Source: Phycisphaera mikurensis NBRC 102666 (GTDB lineage: Bacteria > Planctomycetota > Phycisphaerae > Phycisphaerales > SM1A02). From it: 64,000 nucleotides of DNA. The first letter of the stretch is position 1. Each line of letters opens with the position of its first letter. Positions 26,122 to 35,074 of this stretch are shown here, piece after piece. Made by a program: the position numbers and the translations under genes. The DNA lies in the NCBI GenBank assembly GCA_945878575.1, contig CAMDUB010000010.1, forward strand, positions 1 to 64,000, written 5' to 3'. The notes under the pieces are model-generated. The model had not been told where the DNA came from and searched no databases. It saw only the letters and a program-made list of their open reading frames with translations.

Positions 26122-27759
26122 TTCGGATCGCAATGCAGTGAGTTGCGCGCGGTCATGCGCAAGTTTCACTGCAATGTCTACGAACTCATCTGCTGTGCTT
26201 CCAAGCAGGTGTTCGCAACCGGTCGCTCGCAGCAGACTGGCGCCGACGCGGGCCGCGTGGCGGTCGCCCTCTACGCACACCACCGGAACGCCCATCCACA
26301 GTGCTTCGCAGGTGGTGGTGGTGCCGTTGTAGGGCATGGTGTCGAGTGCCACATGGACGCGCGCGTAGAGCCGGAGGTGTTCGTCGACGGTCTTCGTATA
26401 GGCGATCGAATCAATGCGCGACGGGTCGATGCCGCCGGCCTGCATCCGCGCCTGCAGGCGTCCAAGCGTCGTTGGGTCTGCAATCGATTTCGATTTGAGA
26501 AGTAGCCGTGAACATGGAACTGCAGCGAGCACACGCGCCCACACAGCGATCGTTTCGTCGCGGATCTTGGAGGTGAGGTTGAACGACCCAAATGTAACGG
26601 GCTGCTCGGCGGGCGGCATTTCCGGAATCGGCGCGTTGGCGGGCGGCGTGTAGCAGAGGAAGCACGGATCAATCCGCGCGAGCCGCTCGGTGCAAAGTGC
26701 TTCCGCCCCTGCGGGATCCGTGACGGAATCGACAATTCGCCAGTCAATGCAGGGATGCCCGGTAGTGTTTGGATATCCAATTGCAGAGACGATCACCGGT
26801 GCTGGCTTGCGGTCGAGCGCTGTCAGTCGACCGCCGGATGTATGACCACTGAGTTCCACAAGTACGTCGATTCGGTGCTCGCGAATGGCGGCGTCGAGTG
26901 CCGCATCATTCAGCGGACTTGCGTCGATCCATGCATTGCACATCGCGCGGAATCGCATGGTCATGGCATCGTTACCACGATCAGCGGTGGTGGAGAAGGC
27001 AACCAAGGTCCACCCAGCCGGCATGTTTCGCATGAATGCTTCCGCGAAATAGCCCACGGAATGCGTCCTCAAATCACCAGAGAGCACGCCGATTCGGAGT
27101 GGTCGATCTGGATCCTCGTCAGTAATCACCGCCGCCGTGGGCGCCGCTACGCCGAGCGCATACTTGCGGTGCTCGGCGAAGATATCTGCGGCGGGTTGCG
27201 AAGTGGAGTTCAGCGCGTAAAGCATGGTCCCGCGTAGTGCTTGGTCATTGGGCCGCTCCTTTAGCACGCGCATCATGCTGGCAATCGCTTCGTCGATGCG
27301 ATCGGCGCTTGCAAGAGCCGCTGATCGATTCATTTGCATCTGGGGCCAATGTGGATTGAGCATCAACCCACGATCAGCGATAGCAATGGCGCCTTCTGCG
27401 TCATTCAGCGCGATGCGCACCCCGGTGAGCCCTAACAGGGCTTGACGATGGTTTGGATCAATCGCCAACGCTCGTTCAAAGTGCTTGGCGGCCTCCGTGT
27501 TTCGCTGCAATGAGTGCAACGCGTTGGCGAGGTTGTTGTGTGCTGCTGCCGAATTTGGTTCGCTCGCTGCAGCCTGCGCGAGGTGATGAACCGCCTGCTC
27601 GGCCTGCCCGTTCTGCACGAGCAACATGCCAAGGAGGCTAATCACATCTTGCTGCCTACGATTGATCCGGATGAAGAGCCGCAGCGACGCGATCGCTTGT
27701 TCGATGCATCCACTTCGCGCATCCTCAAGTGCCTTGGTGATGATGCGCTGATTGTTCAT
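26002..27759 (-). CDS. TPR protein with O-GlcNAc transferase-like (GT41) domain
   Basis: A 585-residue protein. The N-terminal third has about four TPR units (AAHNNLANALHSLQRNTEAA followed by KHFERALAIDPNHRQALLGL-like repeats). The catalytic half matches the SPINDLY/OGT family: PLRIGVLSGDLRTHSVG, a DVLVELSGHTSGGR block, then PVTFGSFNLTSKI, and DTMPYNGTTTTCEALWMGVP followed by a DRHAARVG segment that binds the UDP-sugar. It probably transfers a sugar to Ser/Thr of cytoplasmic proteins; the targets are unknown. The conserved C terminus lies within the region overlapped by the HglS-like gene on the other strand. Confidence 0.88.
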   Translation of the reverse strand: MNNQRIITKALEDARSGCIEQAIASLRLFIRINRRQQDVISLLGMLLVQNGQAEQAVHHLAQAAASEPNSAAAHNNLANALHSLQRNTEAAKHFERALAIDPNHRQALLGLTGVRIALNDAEGAIAIADRGLMLNPHWPQMQMNRSAALASADRIDEAIASMMRVLKERPNDQALRGTMLYALNSTSQPAADIFAEHRKYALGVAAPTAAVITDEDPDRPLRIGVLSGDLRTHSVGYFAEAFMRNMPAGWTLVAFSTTADRGNDAMTMRFRAMCNAWIDASPLNDAALDAAIREHRIDVLVELSGHTSGGRLTALDRKPAPVIVSAIGYPNTTGHPCIDWRIVDSVTDPAGAEALCTERLARIDPCFLCYTPPANAPIPEMPPAEQPVTFGSFNLTSKIRDETIAVWARVLAAVPCSRLLLKSKSIADPTTLGRLQARMQAGGIDPSRIDSIAYTKTVDEHLRLYARVHVALDTMPYNGTTTTCEALWMGVPVVCVEGDRHAARVGASLLRATGCEHLLGSTADEFVDIAVKLAHDRAQLTALRSESRARLLASPLMDSRRYAERFHSALRECYRAQHARTFPSR

Positions 27760-27836
27760 GGATGTTCGATCAGGGCAGGGTAGCGCGGATCAACGGCGAG
27801 CCATCATGGTGGCACGCCGCGGCGATTGGAGTTGCA

Positions 27837-29102
27837 TCAGAACATCACTTGCAGTTGGACTATCAAACTGGCATTGTTTCCGGAATCCGCCAGTCCAAGA
27901 CCGCCTGCGAGCTTTCGGGTGCCATTGATTTCACCAGAACCAAAGGGGACGATGACTCGTGTGGTGAGTTTCACTTCGCGATCGCTGAAGTAGAAGTTCA
28001 TGCCGCACTGTGCGATCCATGGCACATCAGCGCCGTCCATCCATGAGCCTTCGCCGAACACCTGGAAGTTGTCAGTGAGGAAAGTGCTGCCCTGCATGTT
28101 GACGCCGGAGGCCCAGGCAAGTTGTGGCAGTCCGGCGGGATCGCGCAGCAACGCAAACTGTGCGATGAGTGTGGTCCCTGAAAGCGTTGCCCGAACATCC
28201 GTGGTGAATCCTTGTGCGGACGGAGTGGGTGGCGATTCTGGATTTTGTGCGCGGCCACTTGACCACACCGTTCCAAATCCAAACACGGCGCCCGGAGTGG
28301 AATTTGGCAGACTTGATTGCCATTCAAGTTGTGACCATTCTGCACCTAGCTTTGCTTCTGCGCGCATCGCTACGGCGTAGGAAAGATTGCTGGTGGAATC
28401 CCAACTCTCAGTGCTCTCATTCAGTTGGCTAAACGTCCCGGCGGTGGCGCGCCACCAGTCGCACTGGTACTTGGCAGAAATGCCGGTTTCTTTTCCTGCG
28501 CCGAAGCGATAATTGAAGATGGAATATTCGCCCGCCGTGATTCGGCTGCTGCCGAAAAATTCACTTTCAATGTCCCACGGAACATTCTGTAGTCCAACCG
28601 TACCAGTGAGCCCGTTTCCAAAGTCTTTCCTGACCCACGCGTAGAGGGGGCGGAGTTCATTGGGCACGGTAATGAATCGGTCAGCTTGTGAGTTGTAAGC
28701 ACCGAGCAGCATCCAACTGATCGAAGGGTCCACTAGGGTTCCGGAGAATGTGATGTTGATGCGGTGGGTTTCCATTCCCCACTTGTTGTCGTCGCCCACT
28801 TGATTACTTGCAGAATTGAACACGAACCGAGTTTGGTCCATGATGCCGATTTTGAATGTCCAGCAACCATCACTGCTGCGGATGAATGCGCCGTGGTCGT
28901 AGCCACACTGCGCACCGTCGGTGCGGAACGACTCTCTGGTTGCGCTGTCTGCAAGAACATCCTGCACGACGGCGCGAATCTGCGTGGCGCGTTCTTGAGT
29001 GACCCATGAATCTTGCTGCGCTGCGCGAATCGACGCAAGCTCTGCACGCATGGCAGCTAACTCGCTTTGGATGGTGATGGATTCCGGTGCGCCAAAGAAC
29101 AT
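27837..29102 (-). CDS. Porin-like beta-barrel protein lacking a visible signal peptide
   Basis: A 421-codon frame. Residues 10-55 form a short coiled coil (ELAAMRAELASIRAAQQDSW, then ERATQIRAVVQDVLAD), followed by a long beta-barrel-like region ending in LIVQLQVMF with a terminal Phe. This layout matches the phosphate-selective-porin-like proteins common in planctomycetes, which carry a Sec signal before the coiled coil. Here a TAG stop lies only 15 bases upstream of the ATG and no frame upstream encodes a signal, so the gene may be 5'-truncated, frameshifted, or start at an unrecognised codon. It lies divergent from a polysaccharide deacetylase gene. Confidence 0.68.
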   Translation of the reverse strand: MFFGAPESITIQSELAAMRAELASIRAAQQDSWVTQERATQIRAVVQDVLADSATRESFRTDGAQCGYDHGAFIRSSDGCWTFKIGIMDQTRFVFNSASNQVGDDNKWGMETHRINITFSGTLVDPSISWMLLGAYNSQADRFITVPNELRPLYAWVRKDFGNGLTGTVGLQNVPWDIESEFFGSSRITAGEYSIFNYRFGAGKETGISAKYQCDWWRATAGTFSQLNESTESWDSTSNLSYAVAMRAEAKLGAEWSQLEWQSSLPNSTPGAVFGFGTVWSSGRAQNPESPPTPSAQGFTTDVRATLSGTTLIAQFALLRDPAGLPQLAWASGVNMQGSTFLTDNFQVFGEGSWMDGADVPWIAQCGMNFYFSDREVKLTTRVIVPFGSGEINGTRKLAGGLGLADSGNNASLIVQLQVMF

Positions 29103-29239
29103 GCGGATGGCAGACTAGATTGAATACTGGGTGTTGGTAGACCATAGCGGCCGGCGTTTGGAGTTCGTAAACTCACTCAGTGCAACGTATGCCTATGAAT
29201 CTCGCCCACTTCTGCGGATGCGCGCAGGTCTCGTAAATC

Positions 29240-30028
29240 ATGAATCGTGCCGTTGCCGCCATCACCTGTGCCTGCGCCGTAGCACTCACGTTTCTTGGTG
29301 CCCCGCGCGCCGCTACTGACAGTGCCGCCACGATGCTGGTTCCCATCTTGATGTACCACCATGTGGGTAACTGGGGCCCTTCGCGCCCAGATTGGGCGCC
29401 ATGGGTAGTGTTGCCTGAAGACTTTCGGGCGCAAATGGACTGGCTGGTGCAGCACGGATACCGCTCCATCAGCTTTCGTGAATTGATTGAGTGTTCATCA
29501 CGTGGTGTGGCTCCGGTAGGCAAGCCTGTCATCATTTCCTTTGATGACGGGTGGGCTTCGCAATGTGCGGTGGCTCGTGATGAATTGATACCGCGCGGAT
29601 TGCGTGCCACCTTCTTCGTCTACACGGCCGCAGTGGGGCCAGCGCCGAACGGGTCTGGATATGTTTCGTGGCCAGAACTGCGCGAATTGGAAGCGGCCGG
29701 ACATGAAGTGCAGTCGCACACGGTTTCCCATGCACGCTTGACAGAGGCATTGCCCGAACAGTTGCAACGTGAAATGCAGGAAAGCCGCCGCAAGATCGAG
29801 GCGGAAATGCATCACCCGGTACAGGCGCTTGCCTATCCCTTTGGATTGCATGATGGCGCGGTCATGCAAGCGGCGCGGATAGCGGGGTACCAGTGTGCGG
29901 TGCGTGCCGATGCGGATCCGTCAATCGGCGAACCGCTGCTCTATCGCATGCCCCGTCTGCGCATGGGTTACGGCGATGACCTGGCGCTGTTTGCGGAATG
30001 CATGGAAGCGTCAGCGCGTAGCCGCTGA
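29240..30028 (+). CDS. Exported polysaccharide deacetylase family protein
   Basis: A 262-residue NodB-fold deacetylase with a Sec signal (MNRAVAAITCACAVALTFLG). After VPILMYHHVG come the metal and catalytic motifs: SFDDGWASQ (catalytic and metal Asp), SHTVSHARL (metal His pair) and ALAYPFGLHD. This PgaB/IcaB-like arrangement, with a YHHV block before the deacetylase motifs, usually acts on N-acetylglucosamine polymers. No poly-N-acetylglucosamine synthesis gene is nearby, so the substrate is uncertain. The stop is followed after 34 bases by the convergent LuxR-type regulator. Confidence 0.9.
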   Translation: MNRAVAAITCACAVALTFLGAPRAATDSAATMLVPILMYHHVGNWGPSRPDWAPWVVLPEDFRAQMDWLVQHGYRSISFRELIECSSRGVAPVGKPVIISFDDGWASQCAVARDELIPRGLRATFFVYTAAVGPAPNGSGYVSWPELRELEAAGHEVQSHTVSHARLTEALPEQLQREMQESRRKIEAEMHHPVQALAYPFGLHDGAVMQAARIAGYQCAVRADADPSIGEPLLYRMPRLRMGYGDDLALFAECMEASARSR

Positions 30029-30062
30029 AACTGCACGTGCGCGCCCGATGCGGCCACGTTCA

Positions 30063-30917
30063 CTACGCAGCCCCGGTTTGTCCGAGCGCCATCGCCAACT
30101 GAGCACGCCGATTGATTCCAAGTTTTCGATACACACGGCGCGTCAATTCAGCAACCGTATGTTGTGAGATGCCGCATTGGCTCGCTACCTCACGTTTGGT
30201 GGATCCCTTCACCAGCAATTGCGCAATTTCGATTTCGCGCTCAGATAGGTCTGACGCTACTGCTGTAACGACGCTTTTCGGTAAATCCTTACCGGCATGG
30301 CGTCCCAGGATTTGCAAGGTTGGTAGCGGTAGTACACCCGGTAGCAAACTTTCGACATCCACCGTCACGTGGTAGTTACATGCCTGGGGCTCTTCTGGAT
30401 TGGTGATGTTCTGCCGCTGGTTACATCGGTACAAGAATGCTTCCAGTTGCTGGAGCAGTCCGTACAACTCACGAACATCATCTTTGTTGAAGTTTCCCGC
30501 GTGGAGACTGTTCCAATAGAAATCAGTCTCGGTCTTGGCTGAGCGAGGCTTGATGAATCGGAGGATCTCTCGGCGTCGCTCTTCACAAAAGAGGGGCGCC
30601 ATGGATGCGAGCGCCGCTTCGTCGGCGGCATCGCCAATTTCATAGGTGGCAACGATGGCTTGGCGGGTCACCACCCATGTGGGCAGCCGCCTTCCGCGCC
30701 CAGCTCGAAGCATCGACGTGAGCCCAACGGCCTCGAGGGCATCCATGGCCGACTGAATTTCCTTCTGCGACCGTTGTGCGCTCAACGCCACTTCCGCGAT
30801 GGTGGCAGGGCGCCCAAAGCGCCGCAGAATCTCAAATGCACACAGGTGGTTGACGTTCACCAGGGCCTCTCGGAGGCCTGGGGTACGAATATCGATGGGT
30901 GATGATTGTTCAGCCAT
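30063..30917 (-). CDS. Winged-helix plus LuxR-type transcriptional regulator
   Basis: A 284-residue regulator with two DNA-binding modules. Residues 25-85 look like an ArsR/MarR-type winged helix (FEILRRFGRPATIAEVALSA, QSAMDALEAVGLTSMLR). The C-terminal 60 residues are a GerE/LuxR helix-turn-helix: DLSEREIEIAQLLVKGSTKR and then QHTVAELTRRVYRKLGI. The middle has no recognisable ligand or phospho-acceptor domain. The gene is divergent from the nucleobase permease and upstream of the pyrimidine degradation locus, so it may control it. An imperfect GTCACTTT-N9-AAAGT repeat lies just before its start codon. Confidence 0.85.
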   Translation of the reverse strand: MAEQSSPIDIRTPGLREALVNVNHLCAFEILRRFGRPATIAEVALSAQRSQKEIQSAMDALEAVGLTSMLRAGRGRRLPTWVVTRQAIVATYEIGDAADEAALASMAPLFCEERRREILRFIKPRSAKTETDFYWNSLHAGNFNKDDVRELYGLLQQLEAFLYRCNQRQNITNPEEPQACNYHVTVDVESLLPGVLPLPTLQILGRHAGKDLPKSVVTAVASDLSEREIEIAQLLVKGSTKREVASQCGISQHTVAELTRRVYRKLGINRRAQLAMALGQTGAA

Positions 30918-30920
30918 CAG

Positions 30921-30942
30921 GTCACTTTGGGAGCGCGAAAGT
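30921..30942. promoter_or_regulatory. Candidate operator copy 1 near the regulator start
   Basis: GTCACTTT followed, after nine bases, by AAAGT, starting four bases upstream of the LuxR-type regulator's ATG. The left half is identical to that of the palindrome at 31195. Confidence 0.35.
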
Positions 30943-31194
30943 TGTACGGATTACTGCACCATAACTGTACCGCTGAGCAGTCGTCATGTAGTTCGATCGA
31001 GCCATGTCGGAGTTCAAAGTGAGGCTTCAGTTGCCCATTCGTGGATTTGAGTGAGTCAGATTCGACTTTCATTCGAATAAATGAGGTAGTTTCGCTCTGT
31101 TCGTGGCGTACACAACCAAAAAGGATTTCGATCCCTGCTCTGATTAATCAGGGCTAGGTTGTTGTGCGTCTACTGGCGAGCGGGGCCGATGTAA

Positions 31195-31218
31195 GTCACT
31201 TTATTACTAAAAAGTGAC
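31195..31218. promoter_or_regulatory. Candidate operator copy 2, perfect palindrome upstream of NCS1 permease
   Basis: GTCACTTT-ATTACTAA-AAAGTGAC, a perfect 8+8 inverted repeat about 100 bases upstream of the permease ribosome binding site. An 8-base half-site with an 8-base AT-rich spacer is suited to a dimeric regulator, most simply the adjacent winged-helix/LuxR protein (inference). Confidence 0.5.
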
Positions 31219-31318
31219 GATATACTTCTGCTGGCGCCCTTGTCGCAATCGCCACCTTTCCCGCGGCGTTTCATGGCTAACTCACGGCATCGCCGAGTGA
31301 CAGTAGGAGGCACTGACC

Positions 31319-32875
31319 ATTCACGACCCACTTCTGACCCGCGAAGCCCTTGCCGAGCTCCCGCCGGACATCGCGCACAGCCCGTTGTTCAATGGTGACC
31401 TCGCCCCGACACCAACCGGTCGTCGCACCTGGACCACATACAACTTTGCCGCGTTGTGGATTGCCATGGCGCACTGCATTCCGACGTATCTGTTGGCTGG
31501 CGGCCTGATCGCCGTGGGCATGAACTGGTGGCAAGCACTGTTGACCATCGGATTGGGCAATCTGATCGTGCTGATTCCGATCCTCCTGAATGCACATCCG
31601 GGAACGAAGTACGGCATTCCATTCCCGGTGCTCGCGCGGAGCAGCTTTGGAACAGTCGGCGCAAACGTACCCGCGCTCCTGCGCGCAGTGGTGGCATGCG
31701 GTTGGTTTGGCATTCAGACGTACATCGGCGGCGAGGCCGTGCGCACCTTTTTAGTAGCAGCCTGGCCTGCGTTCGACCAAGTTGGCGGCGGCGCCATGAT
31801 CTTGGGATTAGGAATCCCATCCGCAATTACCTTCATGATTTTCTGGTCGATCAACATCTTGATTGTCTTGGTCGGTATGAACGCGGTGCGCGTCTTTGAG
31901 AATTGGTCCGCGCCGCTCATCTTGCTGATGGGCGTGTGGCTTCTCATCTGGATGGTGAGCCGCGCCGGCGGCTTGGGGCCGATGTTTGACCGCCCATCAT
32001 CATTTGCCACCAACGCTGACTTTTGGAAAGTCTTTGTGCCGTCACTCACCGGGATGATCGGTTTCTGGGCAACGCTGAGCCTGAATATCCCTGATTTCAC
32101 GCGCTTTGGCCGCGGGCAGCGTGAGCAAATGCTCGGTCAAGTATTGGGACTTCCCACCACCATGATCGCCTTCAGCATGATGGCGGTGATCATCACCAGC
32201 GCTGCAGAAACCATTCTGAAAGGTAGCGATCCGAAGACGCTGTGGGATCCGGTAGTGGTGCTTGCGCAGATCACCAGTTCCAAGGCGCCCGCTGGTCTTG
32301 ATGCGCCGCTCTTGGCGAGTGAGGGGACACGCATTGTCGTGGCGGTACTCAGCCTGTTTGGCGTGGCAGTAGCGACCATCAGTACCAACATTGCGGCGAA
32401 TGTCATCAGTCCTGCCAATGACATTGCCAACTTGGCACCCCGGCATATCTCATTCAAGATGGGTGGAGTGATCACTGGCGTCGTTGGCATTGTCATCATG
32501 CCGTGGAAGCTGCTGGCAAGTGCTGACACGTATATCTTTGATTGGCTGGTTGGATACTCAGCGCTGCTGGGGCCGATCGCTGGAATCATGATTGCCGACT
32601 ATTGGATTCTGCGCCGCAAAGAACTTGATGTCCCGGATCTCTATCGCACCACGGGTCGATACGCCGGAACCAACTGGGTGGCAATCGTTGCGTTGCTGGC
32701 GGGCATCGCGCCGAATGTGCCGGGATTCCTTCATTCCGTGCATGTGCTCGGCGGCGAGCCAGGCATCTTCACCGACATCTATCCCTATGCGTGGTTCACC
32801 GGCGTGGCGATCGCTGCCACGGTGTATGTGATTGGGATGCGTATTCGCCCTGGCTTTGGCGTACCGGCGCGATGA
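31319..32875 (+). CDS. NCS1-family nucleobase/hydantoin permease
   Basis: A 518-residue, roughly twelve-helix member of the nucleobase:cation symporter-1 family (Mhp1/uracil permease type), probably importing uracil, thymine or hydantoin-like substrates. Family features are NGDLAPTPTGRRTWTTYNF at the start of the core, GANVPALLRAVVACGWFGIQ in helix 3 and FGVAVATISTNIAANVISP in helix 8. The frame runs upstream of TTG 31385 to a stop at 31304, and the extra residues (DPLLTREALAELPPDI) fit the family. The best ribosome binding site, AGGAGG, stands eight bases before an ATT codon at 31319, so I propose an ATT start. It faces the pyrimidine degradation operon. Confidence 0.88.
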   Translation: MHDPLLTREALAELPPDIAHSPLFNGDLAPTPTGRRTWTTYNFAALWIAMAHCIPTYLLAGGLIAVGMNWWQALLTIGLGNLIVLIPILLNAHPGTKYGIPFPVLARSSFGTVGANVPALLRAVVACGWFGIQTYIGGEAVRTFLVAAWPAFDQVGGGAMILGLGIPSAITFMIFWSINILIVLVGMNAVRVFENWSAPLILLMGVWLLIWMVSRAGGLGPMFDRPSSFATNADFWKVFVPSLTGMIGFWATLSLNIPDFTRFGRGQREQMLGQVLGLPTTMIAFSMMAVIITSAAETILKGSDPKTLWDPVVVLAQITSSKAPAGLDAPLLASEGTRIVVAVLSLFGVAVATISTNIAANVISPANDIANLAPRHISFKMGGVITGVVGIVIMPWKLLASADTYIFDWLVGYSALLGPIAGIMIADYWILRRKELDVPDLYRTTGRYAGTNWVAIVALLAGIAPNVPGFLHSVHVLGGEPGIFTDIYPYAWFTGVAIAATVYVIGMRIRPGFGVPAR

Positions 32876-32893
32876 GGTGAAACGTGTGCGGTC

Positions 32894-33676
32894 TTAAGCG
32901 GTGAGCGTCTTGGCTGCCACCGCAAGTAATACCATCGCCAATACCAAACGCAACCATTTCGGTGAGCACCAACCTGCTGCGATACTGCCCGCGATCACTG
33001 CGGGAACCGATCCCAGCAGCAGGCTGAGAAGCATGGCGCCATCCACTAAACCTGCAAACAAGTAGCCGGTACCGGCAACCATCGCAAGTGGAATGGCGTG
33101 TGCAATGTCGGTGGCAACCAATCGGTGCGGCGTCATTCGCAGTGGATAGATGGCCACCAGCATCACGGTTCCCAGCGCCCCCGCGCCCACCGAGGTGAGC
33201 GCCACCAATAATCCGAGCACACTGCCTGCGAAGATAGTGAGTCCGCCTTGCCGCTCTTTGAAGCGCGCGGGTGCCGCAATGCGCCGATTACGAGCGATGG
33301 CCTGCAGCCACGGCGCCAACATCAGACCGACCGCGGTCACGGCTACCACTACGCCGATCGCCTTGGTGAGCCACTCAATGCGTTCCAGCCGCATGCCGAT
33401 CGCCATCAGCACCACGACAGCGATCGCGACTGGAATGCTGCCCATCCACAGTCGGCGCACCACTTGCCAGTCGACATTGCCGCCGCGTTGATGGATTGCT
33501 ACTGCAGCCAATTTGGTGAGCGGCGCAAACCACAGGTCGGTCGCTACGGCAGTTGCGGGTGCAATGCCAAAAAACAAGATGAGAATGGGAGTCATCAGCG
33601 CGCCGCCGCCGACACCAGTGAGTCCGACGACGCACCCAGTGACCGCACCTGCGATGACGAACGATCCGTCAATCAT
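32894..33676 (-). CDS. TauE/SafE family permease
   Basis: A 260-residue protein with about eight transmembrane helices in two repeats, each starting with a Gly-rich segment (VVGLTGVGGGALMTPIL and VALTSVGAGALGTVML). TauE/SafE proteins move sulfite or organic anions. Its ATG overlaps the stop codon of the aminotransferase gene (ATGA), making it the last gene of the pyrimidine operon; the cargo might be an organic acid or amino acid from the pathway, or sulfite if the aminotransferase also acts on taurine. Neither is shown by the sequence. Confidence 0.85.
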   Translation of the reverse strand: MIDGSFVIAGAVTGCVVGLTGVGGGALMTPILILFFGIAPATAVATDLWFAPLTKLAAVAIHQRGGNVDWQVVRRLWMGSIPVAIAVVVLMAIGMRLERIEWLTKAIGVVVAVTAVGLMLAPWLQAIARNRRIAAPARFKERQGGLTIFAGSVLGLLVALTSVGAGALGTVMLVAIYPLRMTPHRLVATDIAHAIPLAMVAGTGYLFAGLVDGAMLLSLLLGSVPAVIAGSIAAGWCSPKWLRLVLAMVLLAVAAKTLTA

Positions 33677-35058
33677 CCTTCGAACACCTCGTCGACGAGA
33701 TCCAGTCCGCGATCGATGATGTCAAACGATTCAGCCATCTGCTGTTCAGTGATGCATAGCGGCGGATTGCACATCACCAAGTTCCACTGCAGCACAGTGA
33801 AGAGGCCGTTGTCGCGATAGAAGGTTCCAAGTTTGCCCATCACTGGGTGACTACCGGCGTACGGGACCAACCGTTCACCGGCAGCATTCTTCTGCAGTTC
33901 AATAGTTCCAAAGAGTCCGATGTTGCGATGCTCTTTGATGCAGCGGTGCTTCTTGGCAAGGCGCTCCATGTGGCCGCGCATCACCGTACCCATGTGGGCC
34001 GAATGTTCAACCATGCCCTCTTCAACGATCACATTGATCGCAGCGAGTGCGCATGCCAGGCACAGTGGATGTGCGTTGTAAGTCAGACCGCCCCAGAACA
34101 CGTTCTCTTGGAAATGCGCGGCGATACGGTCGCTTACGGCCATGACACCGAGCGGCAGATAGCTACTCGTCAGCCCCTTTGCCATCGTGCAAATGTCCGG
34201 AACAATGTCGCCGTGCTCAAACGCAAAGAGTTTGCCGGTGCGTCCCCAGCCGCTCATCACTTCGTCGCAGACAAGCAGGATGCCGTACTTCTCCAGCAGT
34301 GTCTTCAGTCCCTTGAGGTAGCCCTTTGGTGGCGGCAGGATGCCGTTGGTGCCGGTGACGGTCTCAATGAACATCGCCGCAATGTTCTTCGGACCCTCGT
34401 ATTGGATCACTTCTTCCAGATATTTCAGGTTGTTGGTGACGATTTCTTCGTCGGTGGTTCCGAAGCTGAATTCATAAGGCCTCGGATCCATGACGCGCAC
34501 CACGCCGGGCATGCCCGGCTCCGTCGGCCAGCGCCGTGGGTCGCCGGTGAGGCTTATGGCGCCGTTGGTCGCACCGTGGTAACTGCGATAGCGCACCAGG
34601 ATCTTGTTGCGCCCCGTGAACATGCGCACGGCTTTGATAGCGTTCTCGTTCGCTTCCGCACCACCGAGGGTGTAGAAGAATGTGTTCAGATCACCGGGAA
34701 GTAACTCCGCCAAGCGCAGTGAGAGTTTCGCGCGAATCTCGGTTGCCATGCCCGGGTAGGCATACGCCAGTGTGGCGGCTTGATCTTGAATCGCTTTGAT
34801 CACCTTGGGATGACCGTGTCCGATGTTCACGCTCATCAACTGGCTGTTGAAGTCGATCCATCGTTGCCCTTCGGGTCCGTACAGGTAGATGCCCTCGGCG
34901 CGTGCAATCGGCAGTGGATCCACTTTGCCAGTCGCGCTCCAAGAGAACAGGCTGTACTTCTTGCACGTGTCGATGATTTCGCGCGAACTCATGTGCCCAG
35001 CGGATACGTGGGGAGCATGGGGAGCATTGGATGCGTCGGTGTGCGTGGTGGTGTTCAT
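33673..35058 (-). CDS. Class III aminotransferase, probably for beta-alanine or 3-aminoisobutyrate
   Basis: A 461-residue pyridoxal-phosphate enzyme. Family marks are the GGAEANENAIKAVR helix, SYHGATNGAISLTGD, LVCDEVMSGWGRTG and the Lys in TMAKGLTSSYLPLG that binds the cofactor. It resembles taurine- or beta-alanine:pyruvate aminotransferases. Its position between the enzyme group that makes beta-alanine and methylmalonate-semialdehyde dehydrogenase argues that it converts beta-alanine (or 3-aminoisobutyrate from thymine) to malonate (or methylmalonate) semialdehyde. It overlaps the TauE/SafE gene by four bases and follows the dehydrogenase gene by 16 bases. Confidence 0.9.
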   Translation of the reverse strand: MNTTTHTDASNAPHAPHVSAGHMSSREIIDTCKKYSLFSWSATGKVDPLPIARAEGIYLYGPEGQRWIDFNSQLMSVNIGHGHPKVIKAIQDQAATLAYAYPGMATEIRAKLSLRLAELLPGDLNTFFYTLGGAEANENAIKAVRMFTGRNKILVRYRSYHGATNGAISLTGDPRRWPTEPGMPGVVRVMDPRPYEFSFGTTDEEIVTNNLKYLEEVIQYEGPKNIAAMFIETVTGTNGILPPPKGYLKGLKTLLEKYGILLVCDEVMSGWGRTGKLFAFEHGDIVPDICTMAKGLTSSYLPLGVMAVSDRIAAHFQENVFWGGLTYNAHPLCLACALAAINVIVEEGMVEHSAHMGTVMRGHMERLAKKHRCIKEHRNIGLFGTIELQKNAAGERLVPYAGSHPVMGKLGTFYRDNGLFTVLQWNLVMCNPPLCITEQQMAESFDIIDRGLDLVDEVFEG

Positions 35059-35074
35059 GGTGTTTGCAGCTTTC

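Larger units (their letters stand above)
30918..31318. other. Divergent regulatory region between LuxR-type regulator and NCS1 permease
   Basis: About 400 bases without a gene, AT-richer than the surroundings. It contains three TCACTTT/AAAGTGA elements (30922-30928, 31016-31022 and the palindrome at 31195-31218) and an AGGAGG ribosome binding site at 31305-31310 just before the permease reading frame. No riboswitch is recognised. Confidence 0.55.

Noticed and set aside
33673-35058. Taurine degradation operon (aminotransferase plus TauE)
   Set aside because: No sulfoacetaldehyde acetyltransferase or taurine uptake genes occur, and the flanking genes are all of pyrimidine degradation, so beta-alanine is the better substrate; kept only as an alternative.
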